The notes under the pieces were generated by a model. The model searched no databases and was not told the origin of the DNA. It saw nothing but the letters and a program-made list of their open reading frames with translations. From Odontocerum albicorne (taxonomy: Eukaryota; Arthropoda; Insecta; Trichoptera; Odontoceridae), in the NCBI GenBank assembly GCA_949825065.1, contig OX463842.1:53516034-53580033 (forward strand): 64,000 nt of DNA, written 5' to 3'. Both the position numbers and the translations under genes were made by a program. Shown here one piece after another: positions 23,191-35,955 of this stretch (its first letter is position 1; every line of letters starts with the position of its first letter).

Positions 23191-23659
23191 AATATATGGC
23201 TATATTTCGCGTTCGAGCACGACTGTCATTCATCCTGTGGATGAAGGATACCTGTGCGTGTATTTGTTTATTGTGTGAAAGCCGTTATACCTGTCAGCCG
23301 AAGAATGTCACCTTGACAAATCAATGTTTAAAGGTCAAGGAGATGAAATTTTCAAGGTAATTGGCATATTTTATCTGCAGCAACCTTTTGTTAGACAGAG
23401 TTTTATGTAGAGCTATTTTTGTGTTGCACAGTTACGCTATAAGTTTTGAAAATAATCATATAGGATTCAGAAAGATATAAATTCAGATATAAAACGATCT
23501 TAAACCTTTCAGAAAACGAATCGTCAGGAATCCGACCTGGATCAGTTATGTGATAAGTCCAAAGAAAGCCTATATATGTTAAGACCGCGGCTGCGAATTT
23601 CTGAAATAAATATTTAATTTTATTATCGTTTTATTTTTAGTTTAAAGTTATCATTGTGC

Positions 23660-23990
23660 TGAACATACTGCTAAGAAGATTTATGCATAAACGAGTACAT
23701 AACATAAATATTATTATACGAGTACTGTTTCCTTGTCGAGATTTTCAGAGAGCAGAGAGTTCCAGATTTTCCTATCGTAACACACGTCTTTCACATCTTT
23801 TTTATATAGCTCCAATGATTTATCTCACTTTTTATATTTTCTCCTTTCAAAATACCATACACTTGATCCAGCTTTACTTCTCTTGGCCTTCATCTACCAC
23901 GTCTTTCACTCACATTTGCACTGTAAATTTGTTTTATTGATTTTTCTTCATGTATTTGTTCCACGTGCCCAAATCATCTCAAATTATTTG
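23660..23990 (-). pseudogene. Family K LINE C-terminal fragment
   Basis: Minus-strand pieces include SERRGR, REVKLDQVYGILK and YDRKIWNSLLSENLD. They parallel the 9.7-kb copy and the terminal motif of the 4.9-kb copy (DREVWHPLLSA). Interrupted by stops; the plus-strand frame here (94 residues) is a shadow. Confidence 0.6.
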
Positions 23991-24109
23991 GTAGATTAAT
24001 GATTTGTCATAAATACTATAGTGATTCTCCGATTCCAAAATCTCTACAATAACTAAATGGTGGTGAAAGGTTACATAAAACGTTGTATCTACTCGTATAT
24101 ATTCTTGTC

Positions 24110-24525
24110 ACTTAATGAGATGTATCCACTAAATCTGAGAGATGGCGCCTTAAAGATGAGCAGAACTTTGAATCAATCTCATTTTCATCCAATTAATTGA
24201 TTGTTTCGAATTGATTCGATAGGATGGGTACTATGATTCGGCTTTTGCCGTTGCTAGTCCCATAGGATAGAATGTGCTACCTCTAAATTTAAATGATATA
24301 GATAACTTGTGCAGCTTTAAGAAGCACTTGAACACAAACCTACTTTTGAGGATTATAGTACTCGTATGTACATACACATACACTTCATCTAAAGCCGAAC
24401 GTGTTTCACATGTCTGAAAATCTTTAAGGTTTGTCTTTTCTTGGTTTTCTACAATTTACAATACCAATAATGTTTTTCTTAACATATACAATCGTGGAAA
24501 AGTACAATTTAATAACCGCACTAGC
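24110..24525 (+). repeat. Dispersed family D, copy without array
   Basis: It shares, in order, with 43.6-44.9 kb: CTGAGAGATG, GAACTTTGA..TCA.TCTCAT, TTGTTTCGAATT and a central hairpin region. Next come a CTTTAAGAAGCACTTGAA-like segment, AAAGCCGAACGTGTTTCAC and an end near AACCGC. Non-coding. Identity is moderate, so it is an old interspersed family. Confidence 0.55.
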
Positions 24526-24900
24526 ATCTTGCTATCATTAAACCTACATTTTAAAATGTTGTGATTTTACTCTTTTAATAAAAGTGGGATTGATTCCAGA
24601 GTGGCGACACTTTTAATGACAATTTGGATTTCTCAAAATGGTCAGGCTGTACATTTCTCGAGATAATTAACTCTATTCTTTGCCAATCTGAACATTTCAT
24701 AATTGTAAACTTTTGTTAAAACATTATCTTTCAAAGTACATTGAAACCGTTAAAAAACTACGCGTATTTCAATTAAAATATATTTTCAAACGTTTATAAT
24801 ATTTTTGTTCGAAATGTAAGAAAACGAAAAAATATTTAATATTTTTTTAAGAAAATCAGTTTTTGGTTTTTTAAGTAGTGAAATAAACAATAGTTCCATT

Positions 24901-25240
24901 TTAGCGAGGATAAAACAGTCTTAAAAAATAAGTACAAATATTTCAGATCAATTAACATCAGCTAGAAAATAAAATGATTATTCTCTCACTCCATAGGATT
25001 TATTATTGATTCAATAGAATGTATTCAGCAGCAGATTTAAGAGTTGTAAAAGTCTCTTGAGTCAGTATATTTTAGCGAGGATAAAACAGTCTTAAAAATA
25101 AGTACAAATATTTCAGATCAATTAACATCAGCTAGAAAATAAAATGATTATTCTCTCACTCCATAGGATTTATTATTGATTCAATAGAATGTATTCAGCA
25201 GCAGGTTTAAGGGTTGTAAAAGTCTCTTGAGTCAGTATAT
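24901..25240. repeat. Two-copy tandem duplication of about 170 bp
   Basis: Copies 24901-25071 and 25072-25240 are nearly identical (differences include one A in a homopolymer and ATTTAAGAG/GTTTAAGGG). A recent duplication. Confidence 0.95.
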
Positions 25241-25619
25241 TTTTGAGAAATATGTAAAAAGCTTTTTGAGATGATATTTAATTATTAATGTGGTGCAAAA
25301 TTAGGAAATAATCGCATTTCCAGCAAACAAGAATACTTCTGCAAAACGTTTCTCACTCAGGGAAGATAGTACGCTCGGACATCATTGTAGCTGCCCTACG
25401 TTAACACTTTTTCTTTGCTTGAAGCTGTAAAACATATTTCAACATATAATAGTCTATTTCCAAATTGATTGTACTCGATGACAGTGCAAATTTCGTCATT
25501 TCAACGTGTTTCTTTATTGCAATCGTCATTATTATTTTGTTATCTTTAGGAATTGATGTCATTTATTACTAGTTGACGTTCGTTTTCTAGATTTATATTT
25601 TAATTGGATCGATCCTGGT

Positions 25620-26310
25620 CTGTTTAAAAGTGTCGGAGATGTGTGATGTGTGCGGCTTTGGGAAGCACTGAAAATATTTTTTTTTGGGATGTCTGATCAA
25701 AATGAATGATTATTTAAGAACATTACACACATATATGACACTCCATCTAAGTGAATCATCATTTAACAACACTACACACATATATAACACTCCATCTACA
25801 TGAATGATTATTTAAGAACACTACACACTTATATTACACTCCATCTAAATGAATGATTATTTAAGAACACTACATATACGAGTATATATTACACTCCATG
25901 TCAATGAATGATTATCTAAGAACACTACACACATATACAACACTCCATCTAAATGAATGATTATTTAAGAACACTACACACATATAGAACACTTCATCTA
26001 AATGAATGATTAAGAACACTACACACATATATTACACTCCATCTGAATGAATGATTATTTAACAACACTACACACATATATTACACTCCATCTAAATGAA
26101 TATTTAAGTACACTACACACATATAACATATTACACTCTATCTAAATGAATAATTATTTAAGAACACTACACACATATATTACACTCTATCTAAATGCAT
26201 GATTATTTAAGAACACTACACACATATATAACACCCCACCTAAAACCGATTGTGTTACAATCACACGTCGGAATATCTTGGAAGGGTCTCTGAGAATTAT
26301 ATCGGGTAAT
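25620..26310 (+). repeat. Dispersed family D, copy carrying a ~49-bp array
   Basis: Flanks are GCGGCTTTGGGAAGCACTG (left) and CCTAAAACCGATTGTGTTAC (right), segments that are adjacent in the other family D copies. Between them, 25701-26246 holds about 11 units containing GAATGATTATTTAAGAACAC and TACACACATATATTACACTC. One unit (25865-25905) contains an ATACGAGTAT insertion that its neighbours lack. Confidence 0.6.
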
Positions 26311-26959
26311 AACAATCCCAACTAAGAGCATCCACGAGAAGGATCTGCTTTCTAAAAGACTCGATACTATTTCATTTTAAAGTACATTACACCATTTGGA
26401 GCTGTTAACCGAGTCAAATAAAATGTACATTACAAAGGAGATATTTTTGTATGATGGCTATTTGAATGATATCAAATACGTTCCTTCCAATCATTCTGAA
26501 AGAACGAAACGAAGGAATCGTAAGTTAAAATTAATATATTTTCACTTCCAAAGATATGACACTTTCTTTTGTGTTACATTTATCGAGCGCAAAGATAACC
26601 TCTTGGATGACATCGTATTGTAATATGGGATGAGAGTAAGCGAGGACGTAAGGACTTGTTTACTGCGTCGTTATATCTTATCGAGAGCTATTTAGTGCTT
26701 GCGACCTAGGGCCTCGGGAACTTGGAGTGAAATCCACCCTAAAGCGAAAAAATGGAAAAATCAAATCGACGACTATCCAAATACTTCGAGATATTTCTTA
26801 AACAGAAGATTTTCCATTGTATTTGAATTAGTATTCAATTTATGACGTACGTTTCATTTAACAAAAAATATTTACTAATATCTCGAGATGTTTTGGCCAC
26901 ACTGAAAGAATAAGTTGGGAAAGAATTGCGAAACAAATATATATTTCTGAAATGAATCG

Positions 26960-27160
26960 AAGAGTGAGGAAAATATAGAAAAAAATGCAAGATGATAGTT
27001 GAACTGAGTGAAAGTAAGAATTACGAGTATTAGAAGCAGGAGAGCATGTATGCGAATATAGTTTTAAGTGGATGAGGCGAGTGCTGTGTGTATGGATAGA
27101 AAGAAAAAGCGGTGATCCGTCCTTTCTGCTTACGGCATAAGGAACATGCCGGGATAGTTT
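26960..27160 (+). pseudogene. Family K LINE C-terminal fragment
   Basis: The plus strand reads VDEASAVCMDRKKKR, a stop, then SVLSAYGIRNM. This is the family's terminal motif, best preserved here and at 38.4 kb. The long minus-strand frames are antisense. Confidence 0.6.
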
Positions 27161-27164
27161 GTAT

Positions 27165-28480
27165 GTATTTTTAATGAAAATTCTTATAAAGGAGAATACA
27201 ATTCGAAACATCACTCAATAAATAAGTACGAATACAACAATGTAATGAGGTGATAATACGGCCGGTGGTTTATCTTTAGACGGAAGGCAACTTATAAAGG
27301 GGTGATGGTAGCAGGAAAATGCATATCTCAGTAAGAATATCCGGGATTTGCACGCACGAGATACTAAGGGATGACGGAACTTAGAATATACTCGTATGTA
27401 TCTTAGAGTCATCTGTGCAAATATAATTGAGAAAGGAATCTTATTTGGAAATATCGAGAGAATGAGTTCTGAAAGTATTTGAAATAAAAAAATTATGACA
27501 TCCCGGGTTTGATTTCTAGTACTCGTAGATTCACCTTCCGTCTGATTTTACTCTGCAACCATTTTACATCAGGACTTATGTTTTGCATTTAAACGAAATG
27601 TTACAGTAAATAAAACATGACAATCATCTTGGAAAGTTTCATATCTTTGCCATTGAAACTCGAGTTTGATCAATCCTGACTGTTTGGACAGTTTAAATCC
27701 AAACTTGCTGAAGTACAACACGTTGCACACAATAAACTTGTACATCATAGGCTTATTCCACCCACAATTGAAAATCATATATTGATAATCATACTTGATT
27801 GAGATCACATATGATATGTGTGTGACAGAAATGAGTTGGTCATAGAAAGAAACGAAAGGATAAAGTGGGCGAAATTTCGACTGGGAGGAAAATGAGAATT
27901 TTATAAAAAATGAGATATTTGCATTTTGTACTTGTTTATTCCTCGTTTAATAAATACGTACTTGAATAATTACAAGTTGACTTAAAAAAAGACTCAAGGG
28001 TGCCAATCCTTTGAATTCATTTTAAATTAATCCCCTGCGAAAATAAAAAAAAAAACACTTTTTTCTTTTTGTAAAATTATTGTTTTAGTGTTGCTAGGTT
28101 TGAAAATGTGGAAAAGTCTATTTTCCATTTCAAATATATATTTTTCAATGCGAAATTCACGAAAAAGAGAATTTTCATAATATTCCTGAAAATTTTTATT
28201 TAGTTTGATTTTTTTGTAAAACAACACATGTTTTAGTTATTCCGTATAAAATGGAAAGAAAACTATGTCGAAAAGTTTTTAATAAAACGCGATTACATCA
28301 TCATACGTGTATACATTTAATTTTTAGGTAAAAAAACGCCTCTAAATAAATATGGTTTATTATATTAGATTACTCCGTGAAAATGAATTTTTAAGGTTAA
28401 TAATGGTATGTTTGTTAATATATTAATAAGATTGACTTCTTAAGGTATGGAATATTAATATGATAAACCATTAAGCCTGA
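27165..28480. other. No gene recognised
   Basis: AT-rich unique sequence. Small frames (65-79 residues) are unsupported. Confidence 0.4.
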
Positions 28481-28805
28481 TTAATTTCGGCTTATTTAGC
28501 CCAAATGTACATATATAAGTCTCTCGGTGTTGAACCCATCTCAGAGAGCGAGGGAGGCTTCGAGGCACGCAGAGGAACCTACTCGCTACTCGCTATTCAC
28601 TAGTTCCTCCTCACTTCTCACGCAAAGTTCGGTTCACGTAATCTGGTAACAATTTTGTCGGCTAATGAAGAGTTTACCGAACAAAATAATCCTTGTCTTG
28701 ATTTACAATCTGTCGGGGCGAGGGGGTGGGCTGGAACGGAGGCGGCGGAGCCCCGAGGCTACCATAACAACAGATAACAGATAATAGACTCCACGTTAAC
28801 GAGAT
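28480..28805. other. Unique GC-richer block, possible regulatory DNA
   Basis: A mixed block with TACTCGCTACTCGCTATTC, GGCGGCGGAGCCCCGAGG (28740-28760) and tandem CAGATAACAGATAATAG (GATA-type sites) near 28770. No ORF. Confidence 0.2.
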
Positions 28806-30379
28806 TTGACGGGAGCAAATGAATTGTTCGAGACTTTCTTCGTTATATCAAATATCGATTCCACAAATAGACTTTTTCGCTCCCTTCGAGCTGGATGGTA
28901 CGAGTATATTTATTGTTTGAAGGATGGAGAACTCTTTACTCACTGGGAGATCACTTTGAATAAATCATTAGACACTATGACTTTTATTTTTACAGGAAAT
29001 TTATAGTTATAATCTGTCGAAAAAATTACAAAAAATAAAGGTATTTATCTTTGCACATAATTAGATTATTCATGGGAATTGGTGCAAATGTTTTATTACA
29101 AGGAAAGCAATACGAGTATAAATAAATAATGAAACAAGACACCGGGAGTGTGTCCCGGATAAATGTAATCTCAGTTGGCTACTATATTTTAGCTTGTTAT
29201 TTGATTAAAAAAAACCTTCCATGATTCATCTCATATTCCGTTCAAATAACTTTCTTGTTCCCTTTTTTTGTTATTTAATAAACTTTTTTTTGAGTTGTAA
29301 AATTAAAAATTCAATCGTTGTTTCTGACTTTATTTTGCCGACTTTCATTTGAAATCTGATAGTTTGAATACCACATTTTAAAATAGATCATCAGTCTTTC
29401 TTATAGTAATGTCAGACATGGCTTTCTCTTTACAATTCCATTTGGTCTGATTTTCCACTAATCGTCTCCACTAAGATCATGGGAATGGGCATGGTTAATT
29501 TCAAGTCAGTAATGTAACGTCTTTCACTACTGTTTTTTTCCTCTAAGCCATCCCTTCGATTTCCTTTGATTCATGATATCTCACTTTTACTTATACTATG
29601 TAAATTATTCATGAATTTTGTCAAGGTGATTGATCATTTGAATATTTTTTGTAACATTTTACTTCCTTTATTTGACTTTGTCTTGTTGGCTGTGAGAGAT
29701 TATCACCTGGTAATAAGCCCGCCAGATTGTTTGTCGCACAATGCCTTGAATGTCTCTGATCATCGAGTCTACAGCTCGCAAACATTTCTTTGTCTAGTTC
29801 TAAGTCACTAACAAACTTCAATATTTGTCTTCATAGCTAAACACTGCTTTCGTTACAAAACGTATCACCGTTATTTGATCTGTGATACATGTAGGGATTC
29901 TACGGTCGCTCAAGAATATACCCAACAATCCCTATCTAAAAATCTTGCTTTACATTATTTTTTTCATATACACCTACTTAAAAGTTGTTTGAATATCACG
30001 TTTGGACTTGGGGTAAGAGGCATTTAATAACTTTTTTATCAAATCAAACTGAATTATCGAAAAAAATGTGCAAGAGATGAAAAAAAAAATTGTTTACAAA
30101 TTATTCAAATGCGTTTTATCTTTGTAAATAATGTTTTGAAACAGCGGTAGATTAGTCACTTGTTATATATTTGTCTTGTGGATTTTTTGCCATAAGTTGA
30201 TAGAAAATTATAAAGTTAGATTTATGTAAATGGTTGTTAAGTTGAAAAATATATTGTCAAATATAAAAGAATGTAAAAAATACAGTTTAAAATAACGGGA
30301 GCCTTCATAATAAAATGTCACATGAGAACGTCGACTATATTTAACACTCAGCACGCAGCCAAAATAAAGGTGTTAAAAT
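28806..30379. other. No gene recognised
   Basis: AT-rich. A segment near 29690-29735 (GATTATCACCTGGTAATAAG) resembles the SINE family S body, but only over a short stretch. Confidence 0.4.
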
Positions 30380-30690
30380 AATTGGTTTGACACAGAAAAG
30401 TGCGCAGATATTTCCCCCCAGTTTTTGCTTAAAGGTCGGACTCAAACTCGCGTTCACTCGATTAAGCCGAGTCGACGAGTGCGATGGCTCACCTGTAGGT
30501 GTAATCGCCGCACATAGCGGAGCGGGGAGCGGCGCCCGCCGCCGAGACCGCCGGGACCGCCGAGACCGCCGCCACAAGCACCAGGAGCCGGTATCGCGGT
30601 GTCGGTGTCACCAGCCCCGAATCACCGGGCCGACTTCACCTGGCGGTGCGCGCCGCGGCCGGGCAGGATGAGCTACAGAGACATTCTCTT
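30380..30690. other. GC-rich island with simple GACCGCCGG repeats
   Basis: CpG-dense; 30540-30570 holds three CCGCCGRGAC-type units. The overlapping plus (94) and minus (78) frames are Arg-rich low-complexity translations without domain support. Possibly an intact regulatory island. Confidence 0.25.
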
Positions 30691-31419
30691 TATGTTGACT
30701 GTTTAATATACCCTTTATGCCTCGTGCCTCGGTTTCCGAACTGAGATTTTTAATAAGGGTGTAAATTTTATAGCTCATTTTCTTAACGGTAGTCTACACA
30801 CATTCATAAATCAAGAAAATTTAGACATTTATCTCTGAAACCACATTTTTTGCTACTTGTTCCGAATAAACTTCGAGATTTGTAATATTTTTCGTGTTTT
30901 TCTTTACGATGGAAGTATTTGATCATTTTTTAGCCTTCTTTCTCATTTCTCATAAGCCCCAAAATATTATTCTTTGAGAATTTCAGACATTCGCTTTGAG
31001 GCGGAGAAAAATATTTTTGGAGGATTTATTTCTTAAAAATGATACTGATAACAAAATTGAAGGTATTCAAGCTTTCTCGGAAACCCGACAATACTTGTGA
31101 AGTAACAAACAAACAAGCTTTCCTTGTTCGAGTTTATCCAATTTTTAAAATCAGAAATAATGGGAAAGACTCGAAATGTTAGTCTCATCTTAATACTCGA
31201 GTATTAAATACGAGTATGTACCGATCAGCTTAATACAGAGATTTTAATAACACTCACTCCAGACCAAATGTTTTGTCAATTACTCGTTATAACTTATTTG
31301 TGAATATTGAAATGAATCTGGGGAATGAAAATATTTCCCGGTGTGTTTTTTAATTAGTAAAATAAAACTCTTAAATATATATCCATCACCGTTCAAATCT
31401 GACGTTTTCCAAACTCTTG

Positions 31420-31870
31420 ACTCCAAACAAAGCGAGTCTTCTTGACTTAATCTTATTGACGCTCAAGTTTTATGCTGAGCATAAGATATTCCCCCTAAGA
31501 CAGATTTCTCAAGAATGATTGAACCTTATCTGTAATGGATATTCGGGGATAGAATTTATCTTTGGGAATTCCTTGCAGAAACTGCTAATTGAGCGGTATT
31601 TTTTCAGCAACATCTCTCGTTATTTATCTTAAAATTGTGTCGAGTTGATAATTAATTGTAAATTCCTTCGGAGCGGCGAAGTGGAGGCGCGAAGTTCGAG
31701 ATGCGCGGCGCGGCGCGGTGCGGCGCTCCCACCAGAATCTGGTGCGTCGTCGTTCCACGTTCCACCAGACTCTCCCACCCCCACCCACCGAGCTGGAACT
31801 GGAAGGCAGTAATTAATTCTCCGCCCTAAACACGATTTACGGTGTCCTCTTACTCTAATGACACTTGTCA
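31420..31870. other. Unique block with many GATA-type motifs and a GC-rich core
   Basis: It contains CATAAGATATT, CCTTATCTG, ATTTATCTTTG, GTTATTTATCTT and GATAATTAATTG, followed by a CpG-rich stretch at 31680-31790. Motif clustering suggests, but does not prove, an enhancer. Confidence 0.25.
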
Positions 31871-33421
31871 AACAAAATTACACTTTAAATTCATTTCAGA
31901 CAACACACAGTTTGTATTAAGAAGGCCTAACTTGGAATTGGGTTGTAAACTGTTCTGTTCTGTATAATTTATAAAGATTGGAAGATGTTACTTAACAGTC
32001 GGCGAGACAATGCGCACATCATATTTTAATCGACTTCCGTGGACATTGTTGTCACTCAGCGCCCATGCCCCTCCCTCACTCTACTTCCATCTTGTCAACA
32101 TCCATCGCCGCCTCCCACTTCGTTCCTCCGAATTGTGTCCCTTTCCTTCCAGACGAGTTCGCTTCTCCCGATCATTCTATTGTTCCCCTATTTGACAGTT
32201 TGCTTTTAGTGGATAATATATATAAACTGTGACATTCACTCTTTATTCATTTTCGTAGATTGAACGCATTTATTATCCCCTTATTATCTGAATAAACTAC
32301 CATTTGACAGGATGTTTTGTTACCTGGGATTTACACACTTAATAATTAATGAAACGGATGAAATGTGTGTTTCGAAGAATATTGGTAACAATTGTTTTTT
32401 TTATTTGTTTCTGTAATTAGTAAAAATGTTTTTATCTATATGTAATTTGCCTCATGCCGTGAAGCTGAAAATGAAACAAAACACATATGCGGAAGCTATT
32501 GCGTAACTTGAGTATTGCGTAACTTGAGTATTACGTAACTTGAGTATTGCGTAACTTGAGTATTCCAATTTCGAAACACTTTATTTCAAAGAAAAACAAG
32601 TAGGCAATTGGAAGGTTAGTAAAACAACTAGGTTATTATTTTTTAAACAAAATATTTGTTTAGTACTTTTTTACAGAACAAATTAAAATGCATTTATAGT
32701 GATTTGCATGCCATGAAAAATAAGGTAATTGATTAGTGAAATATCCCTTAACTTGACGATGTTTGAAATGCTTGAATGAGAAAAACTTTGATTTTTACTG
32801 ACGTGTTGAATACACAAAGTTAGTAACATTCGGTGCGGCCGTTAACTTTGAAACTTTATACAAATAAACCCGTTCTCTTTACTGGGCCTTGTAGTCGAGA
32901 ATCTCCTCTCCACTTCAGTTGGAAAGCGAAGCTGTACGATGGAAATTGTTTTTGTTTTTCAAGTGAGGGAGCTATTGCACACCAGCAGACTCACCGGGCT
33001 CACTGTTGTACTGGATCCGATAACACACCGTTGTACTGGATCCGATAGCACACAGAAAAGAGACGATTGAAGCTCACTGGCATGTTTTTTTTATTTGAAC
33101 GAATAAATAGGACAGAAGTTATAGGTATTAATGTACCCCCGAATACTAGGAGGAAAAATGCTGTTCCAAACGAAGGGAGTAGCACAGCGTGGGGTCTGAT
33201 CTGGTGGCCTTGTGCATGGAGCGTTACCGCCCTGCATGGGCCATGCACCGCACTTCAACTTCACAATAAAAACAAAACTAAACTGGTTAATTGTGTACTT
33301 TGAAAACTTAATAACGACTACATTTGAAGTATTTTTAGTAGATATAGTATGTGTCTAGTACTCCACCGCAATTAATAGAACCGATGTGCTGTTTTAAAAG
33401 TATCCACTGTATCAACCCAAT
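31871..33421. other. Mostly unique sequence, no gene; two small repeats
   Basis: Positions 32499-32565 carry four copies of a 16-bp unit (GCGTAACTTGAGTATT). Positions 33003-33052 carry two copies of GTTGTACTGGATCCGATA. Overlapping 70-80-residue frames at 32833-33303 lack support. Confidence 0.6.
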
Positions 33422-33605
33422 TTGTAGAAAAATGGGGAAAAAGGGTGGCAGAGTTGGTATGTGCTGTAAATCACGGTCACCTCGCGGCCACCTCGTGGCC
33501 TGAAAGTAGAGGAGCTCATTTTGTGGAAAAATGGGGAGAAAGGATGGCAGAGTTGGCATGTGCTGCACGTCACGGCCATCTTGCGGCCTGAAAGTAGAGG
33601 AACTA
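33422..33605. repeat. Two-copy diverged duplication (~100 bp)
   Basis: Shared blocks GTGGAAAAATGGGGA, GGCAGAGTTGG.ATGTGCTG and TGGCCTGAAAGTAGAGGA occur twice. Confidence 0.8.
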
Positions 33606-33694
33606 CTCGTAATTTTAGATGTTTGCAGTAAAGGTTATTATTTTTATTTCTATTGACTGTATAATTCTACGAGTATTATACTTTCGTTGTTTTC

Positions 33695-33845
33695 AGTAGA
33701 GCCCAGTGAGCTTATTGCCAACCAGAAAGATGATAAAGAGAGCTTAAGTGAAAACCACACTTAAAAAAAAATTGAGTACCAATGGAATCGAACCCGCAAC
33801 TCTCGAGTTGAGTCACAGGCATCTTACCAACTTGGTCGCGAAGGC
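33695..33845 (-). repeat. tRNA-derived SINE (family S), well-preserved head
   Basis: The minus strand reads GCGACCAAGTTGGTAAGATG (box A), CTCGAGAGTTGC, and a perfect box B GGGTTCGATTCC. It then runs into the body containing GTGGTTTTCACTTAAG and TTTCTGGTTGGCAATAAG. It has tRNA-like spacing with a non-tRNA body, so it is a SINE and not a tRNA gene. Confidence 0.75.
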
Positions 33846-34163
33846 TTTGTGTTTAAGTGGCCTAGGTGATCGTGAATATGTTATATGCAAGTTTTTATAT
33901 TCTGTCGGCTATACTCTATACTCTATACCATGCATAGAATCTCGGGTATGGTGCTCTTACAATCGAGTCGTTCCAACAGTAAACACTGAATAACATATGT
34001 CATAGCTTCACCCGTCCCAGATATTCAGTTGCCGGCAGCTGAAGTATTGCTGGAGCGAAATTTGAATTAGTGCTATTTTTTCCATTTCTCGATTGTATGG
34101 AAAGTTTGCCCTTTCAACTTCCAAAACTTCGTTATGGCGTTATTTATTTATTTTGCGTCATAT

Positions 34164-35955
34164 TAAATTTTATAATCATCATCATCATCATCATCAGCCT
34201 GTATCTATCCACTGCAGGGTGTAGGCCTCTCCAAGTTGTCTCCACAAAATCCGGTCCTTTGCACATTGCTGCCACATAATACCTGCATGCTTACGTATTT
34301 CGTCCACCCAGCGCGCCTTAGGTATTTTTACAGGCCTTTCTATACCTATTGGGTACCACTGGATTACTTCATACGTCCAACGATGGCCTGTTGCTTGGGC
34401 GATATGTCCAGCCCACTTCTACTTGAATCTTTTTGCAACCTCTATAACATCTTCAACCTTTGTTTGGGCTCGTATCCACTCATTACGTTTTCGGTCTCTT
34501 CTGGTATAACCTAGCATGCACCTTTCCATGCTGCGTTGTGTTGTTTGGAGCTTTTGTAACATTCGTACCGATAAAGTCCAAGTCTCGCATCCATATGTTA
34601 GTACTGGCAAGATGCATTGGTTAAATACCTTCCGTTTGAGGCAGATTGGGGCTTGCTCTTGAAGATGTAGTTTAGTCGTCCAAAAAAACTCCAAGCTAGT
34701 TTTGATCTTCTATTTATTTCATTTAAAGTACAGTCTTCAAATGTAATACTTTGTCCTAAGTAGATATATTGTTGGACTTGTTCCAGCTGTGTACCGTCCA
34801 CCTGGATAGTTGTGGCATCAGCAAAGCGGTTTAACATATATTTTGTTTTATCAATATTCATTTTTAAACCTGCTAATTTGCTTGCCTCCGCTAATTCCAG
34901 TATTTGGCTCTGCAGTTTCTCAGGACGTGTAGCGAAGGTAATAATATCGTCTGCAAATCTAAGGTGGCTCAGGAATGAACCATTAACGCAGATTCCTTTA
35001 TTTTCCCATTCAAGCTTTTTGAACACATCCTCCAGGGTAGCGTTGAATAATTTTGGCGAGATGGTATCGCCCTGGTGAACACCTTTACTTATTGGAAATT
35101 TATCGGTACTTTGGTGGAGATTTACTGTTGCTGTCGCGTTATTGTATATATTACTGAAGAGATTGACGTAGCGTTTTTGAACTCCCTGATTAAGAAGGGC
35201 CCTGATAATAGCGGATTTCTTGACCGAATCAAAAGCCTTTTCATAATCTACGAACGCCAAATATAATGGAAGTTGGTATTCTTGACAACGCTCTATTATT
35301 TCCTTTACTACCTGAATGTGGTCCATTGTGCTATAACGTCCTCTAAATCCGGCTTGTTCTCTGGGTTGATTTTCAACCTATTGGAGATAATCTTAGTAAA
35401 GATTTTATAGAGAACTGGTAGTGAGCTAATGGGTCGGTAATTCTTAAGATCTTCTTTATTATGGAGTAGGATGATGGTGGCATTTTTCCATTCTTCGGGA
35501 ATATCTTCCTTCTGCAGATACGATGAAAAGATTTTCGCCAGCATCTTATCTGATTCTTCTTCCGTTTCCTTAAGTATGTCAATGGAAAGGCCGTCAGAAC
35601 CTGGTGCTTTTCCCGGTTTCATACCGCGTATAGCGTTTCGTACTTCTTCGGGTAGAATGTCAGGTACTGCTTCCTCATCATCTTCCTGAGTTTGGGTAGA
35701 GAAGTCTTGTAATGTATCTGTGGATTCATTTAAGAGGTTGTGGAAGAATTCTTCTCCTCTCCTCAGCATTATGTCGCGATTTCTGGTAACCGTGTTGTCC
35801 GAGAGTTTGAGCGCGGTGATGTTTTCTTTATTTGTTGTTAATTTTTGTTTCGTTTTCTTGAGGCTCCTTCCATTCTCGATTGTTTTTTGTACGAGGTTCA
35901 TATTGAATTCACGGATATCCTTCTGAATCTTTTTGCGGATTACTAAATTTTATAA
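34164..35955 (-). mobile_element. 5'-truncated RTE-type non-LTR retrotransposon with 12-bp target-site duplication
   Basis: The insert 34176-35943 is flanked by identical TAAATTTTATAA at 34164-34175 and 35944-35955. The minus strand carries a reverse transcriptase that ends in a TGA and a (TGA)n microsatellite tail, an RTE-clade habit. The endonuclease and the extreme RT N-terminus are missing, as expected from incomplete reverse transcription. Three lesions interrupt the frame: frameshifts near 35330 and near 34600-34690, and a TAG around 34420. Everything else aligns with an intact C-terminus, so the copy is young but dead. Confidence 0.9.
34200..35901 (-). pseudogene. Reverse transcriptase of the RTE-type element (broken in three places)
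   Basis: Three minus-strand frames contribute in order: 35901-35308 (MKPGKAPGSDGLSIDILK, then NYRPISSLPVLYKI), 35326-34598 and 34694-34419. The middle piece holds motif A YLAFVDYEKAFD (residues 22-33), motif B HQGDTISPKLFN (84-95) and the catalytic FADD (124-127). The last piece holds YGCETWTL. After the nonsense codon the sequence continues with WAGHIAQATGHRW and ARWVDEIRKHAG. Catalytic residues survive, but the frames do not join and the endonuclease is gone, so no activity is expected. Confidence 0.9.

Noticed and set aside
30341..30671. Arg-rich proteins on both strands of the GC-rich island
   Set aside because: Low-complexity translation of GACCGCCGG-type repeats, open on both strands.
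33781..33842. tRNA gene
   Set aside because: Good A and B boxes, but no acceptor-stem pairing and it continues into a shared SINE body.
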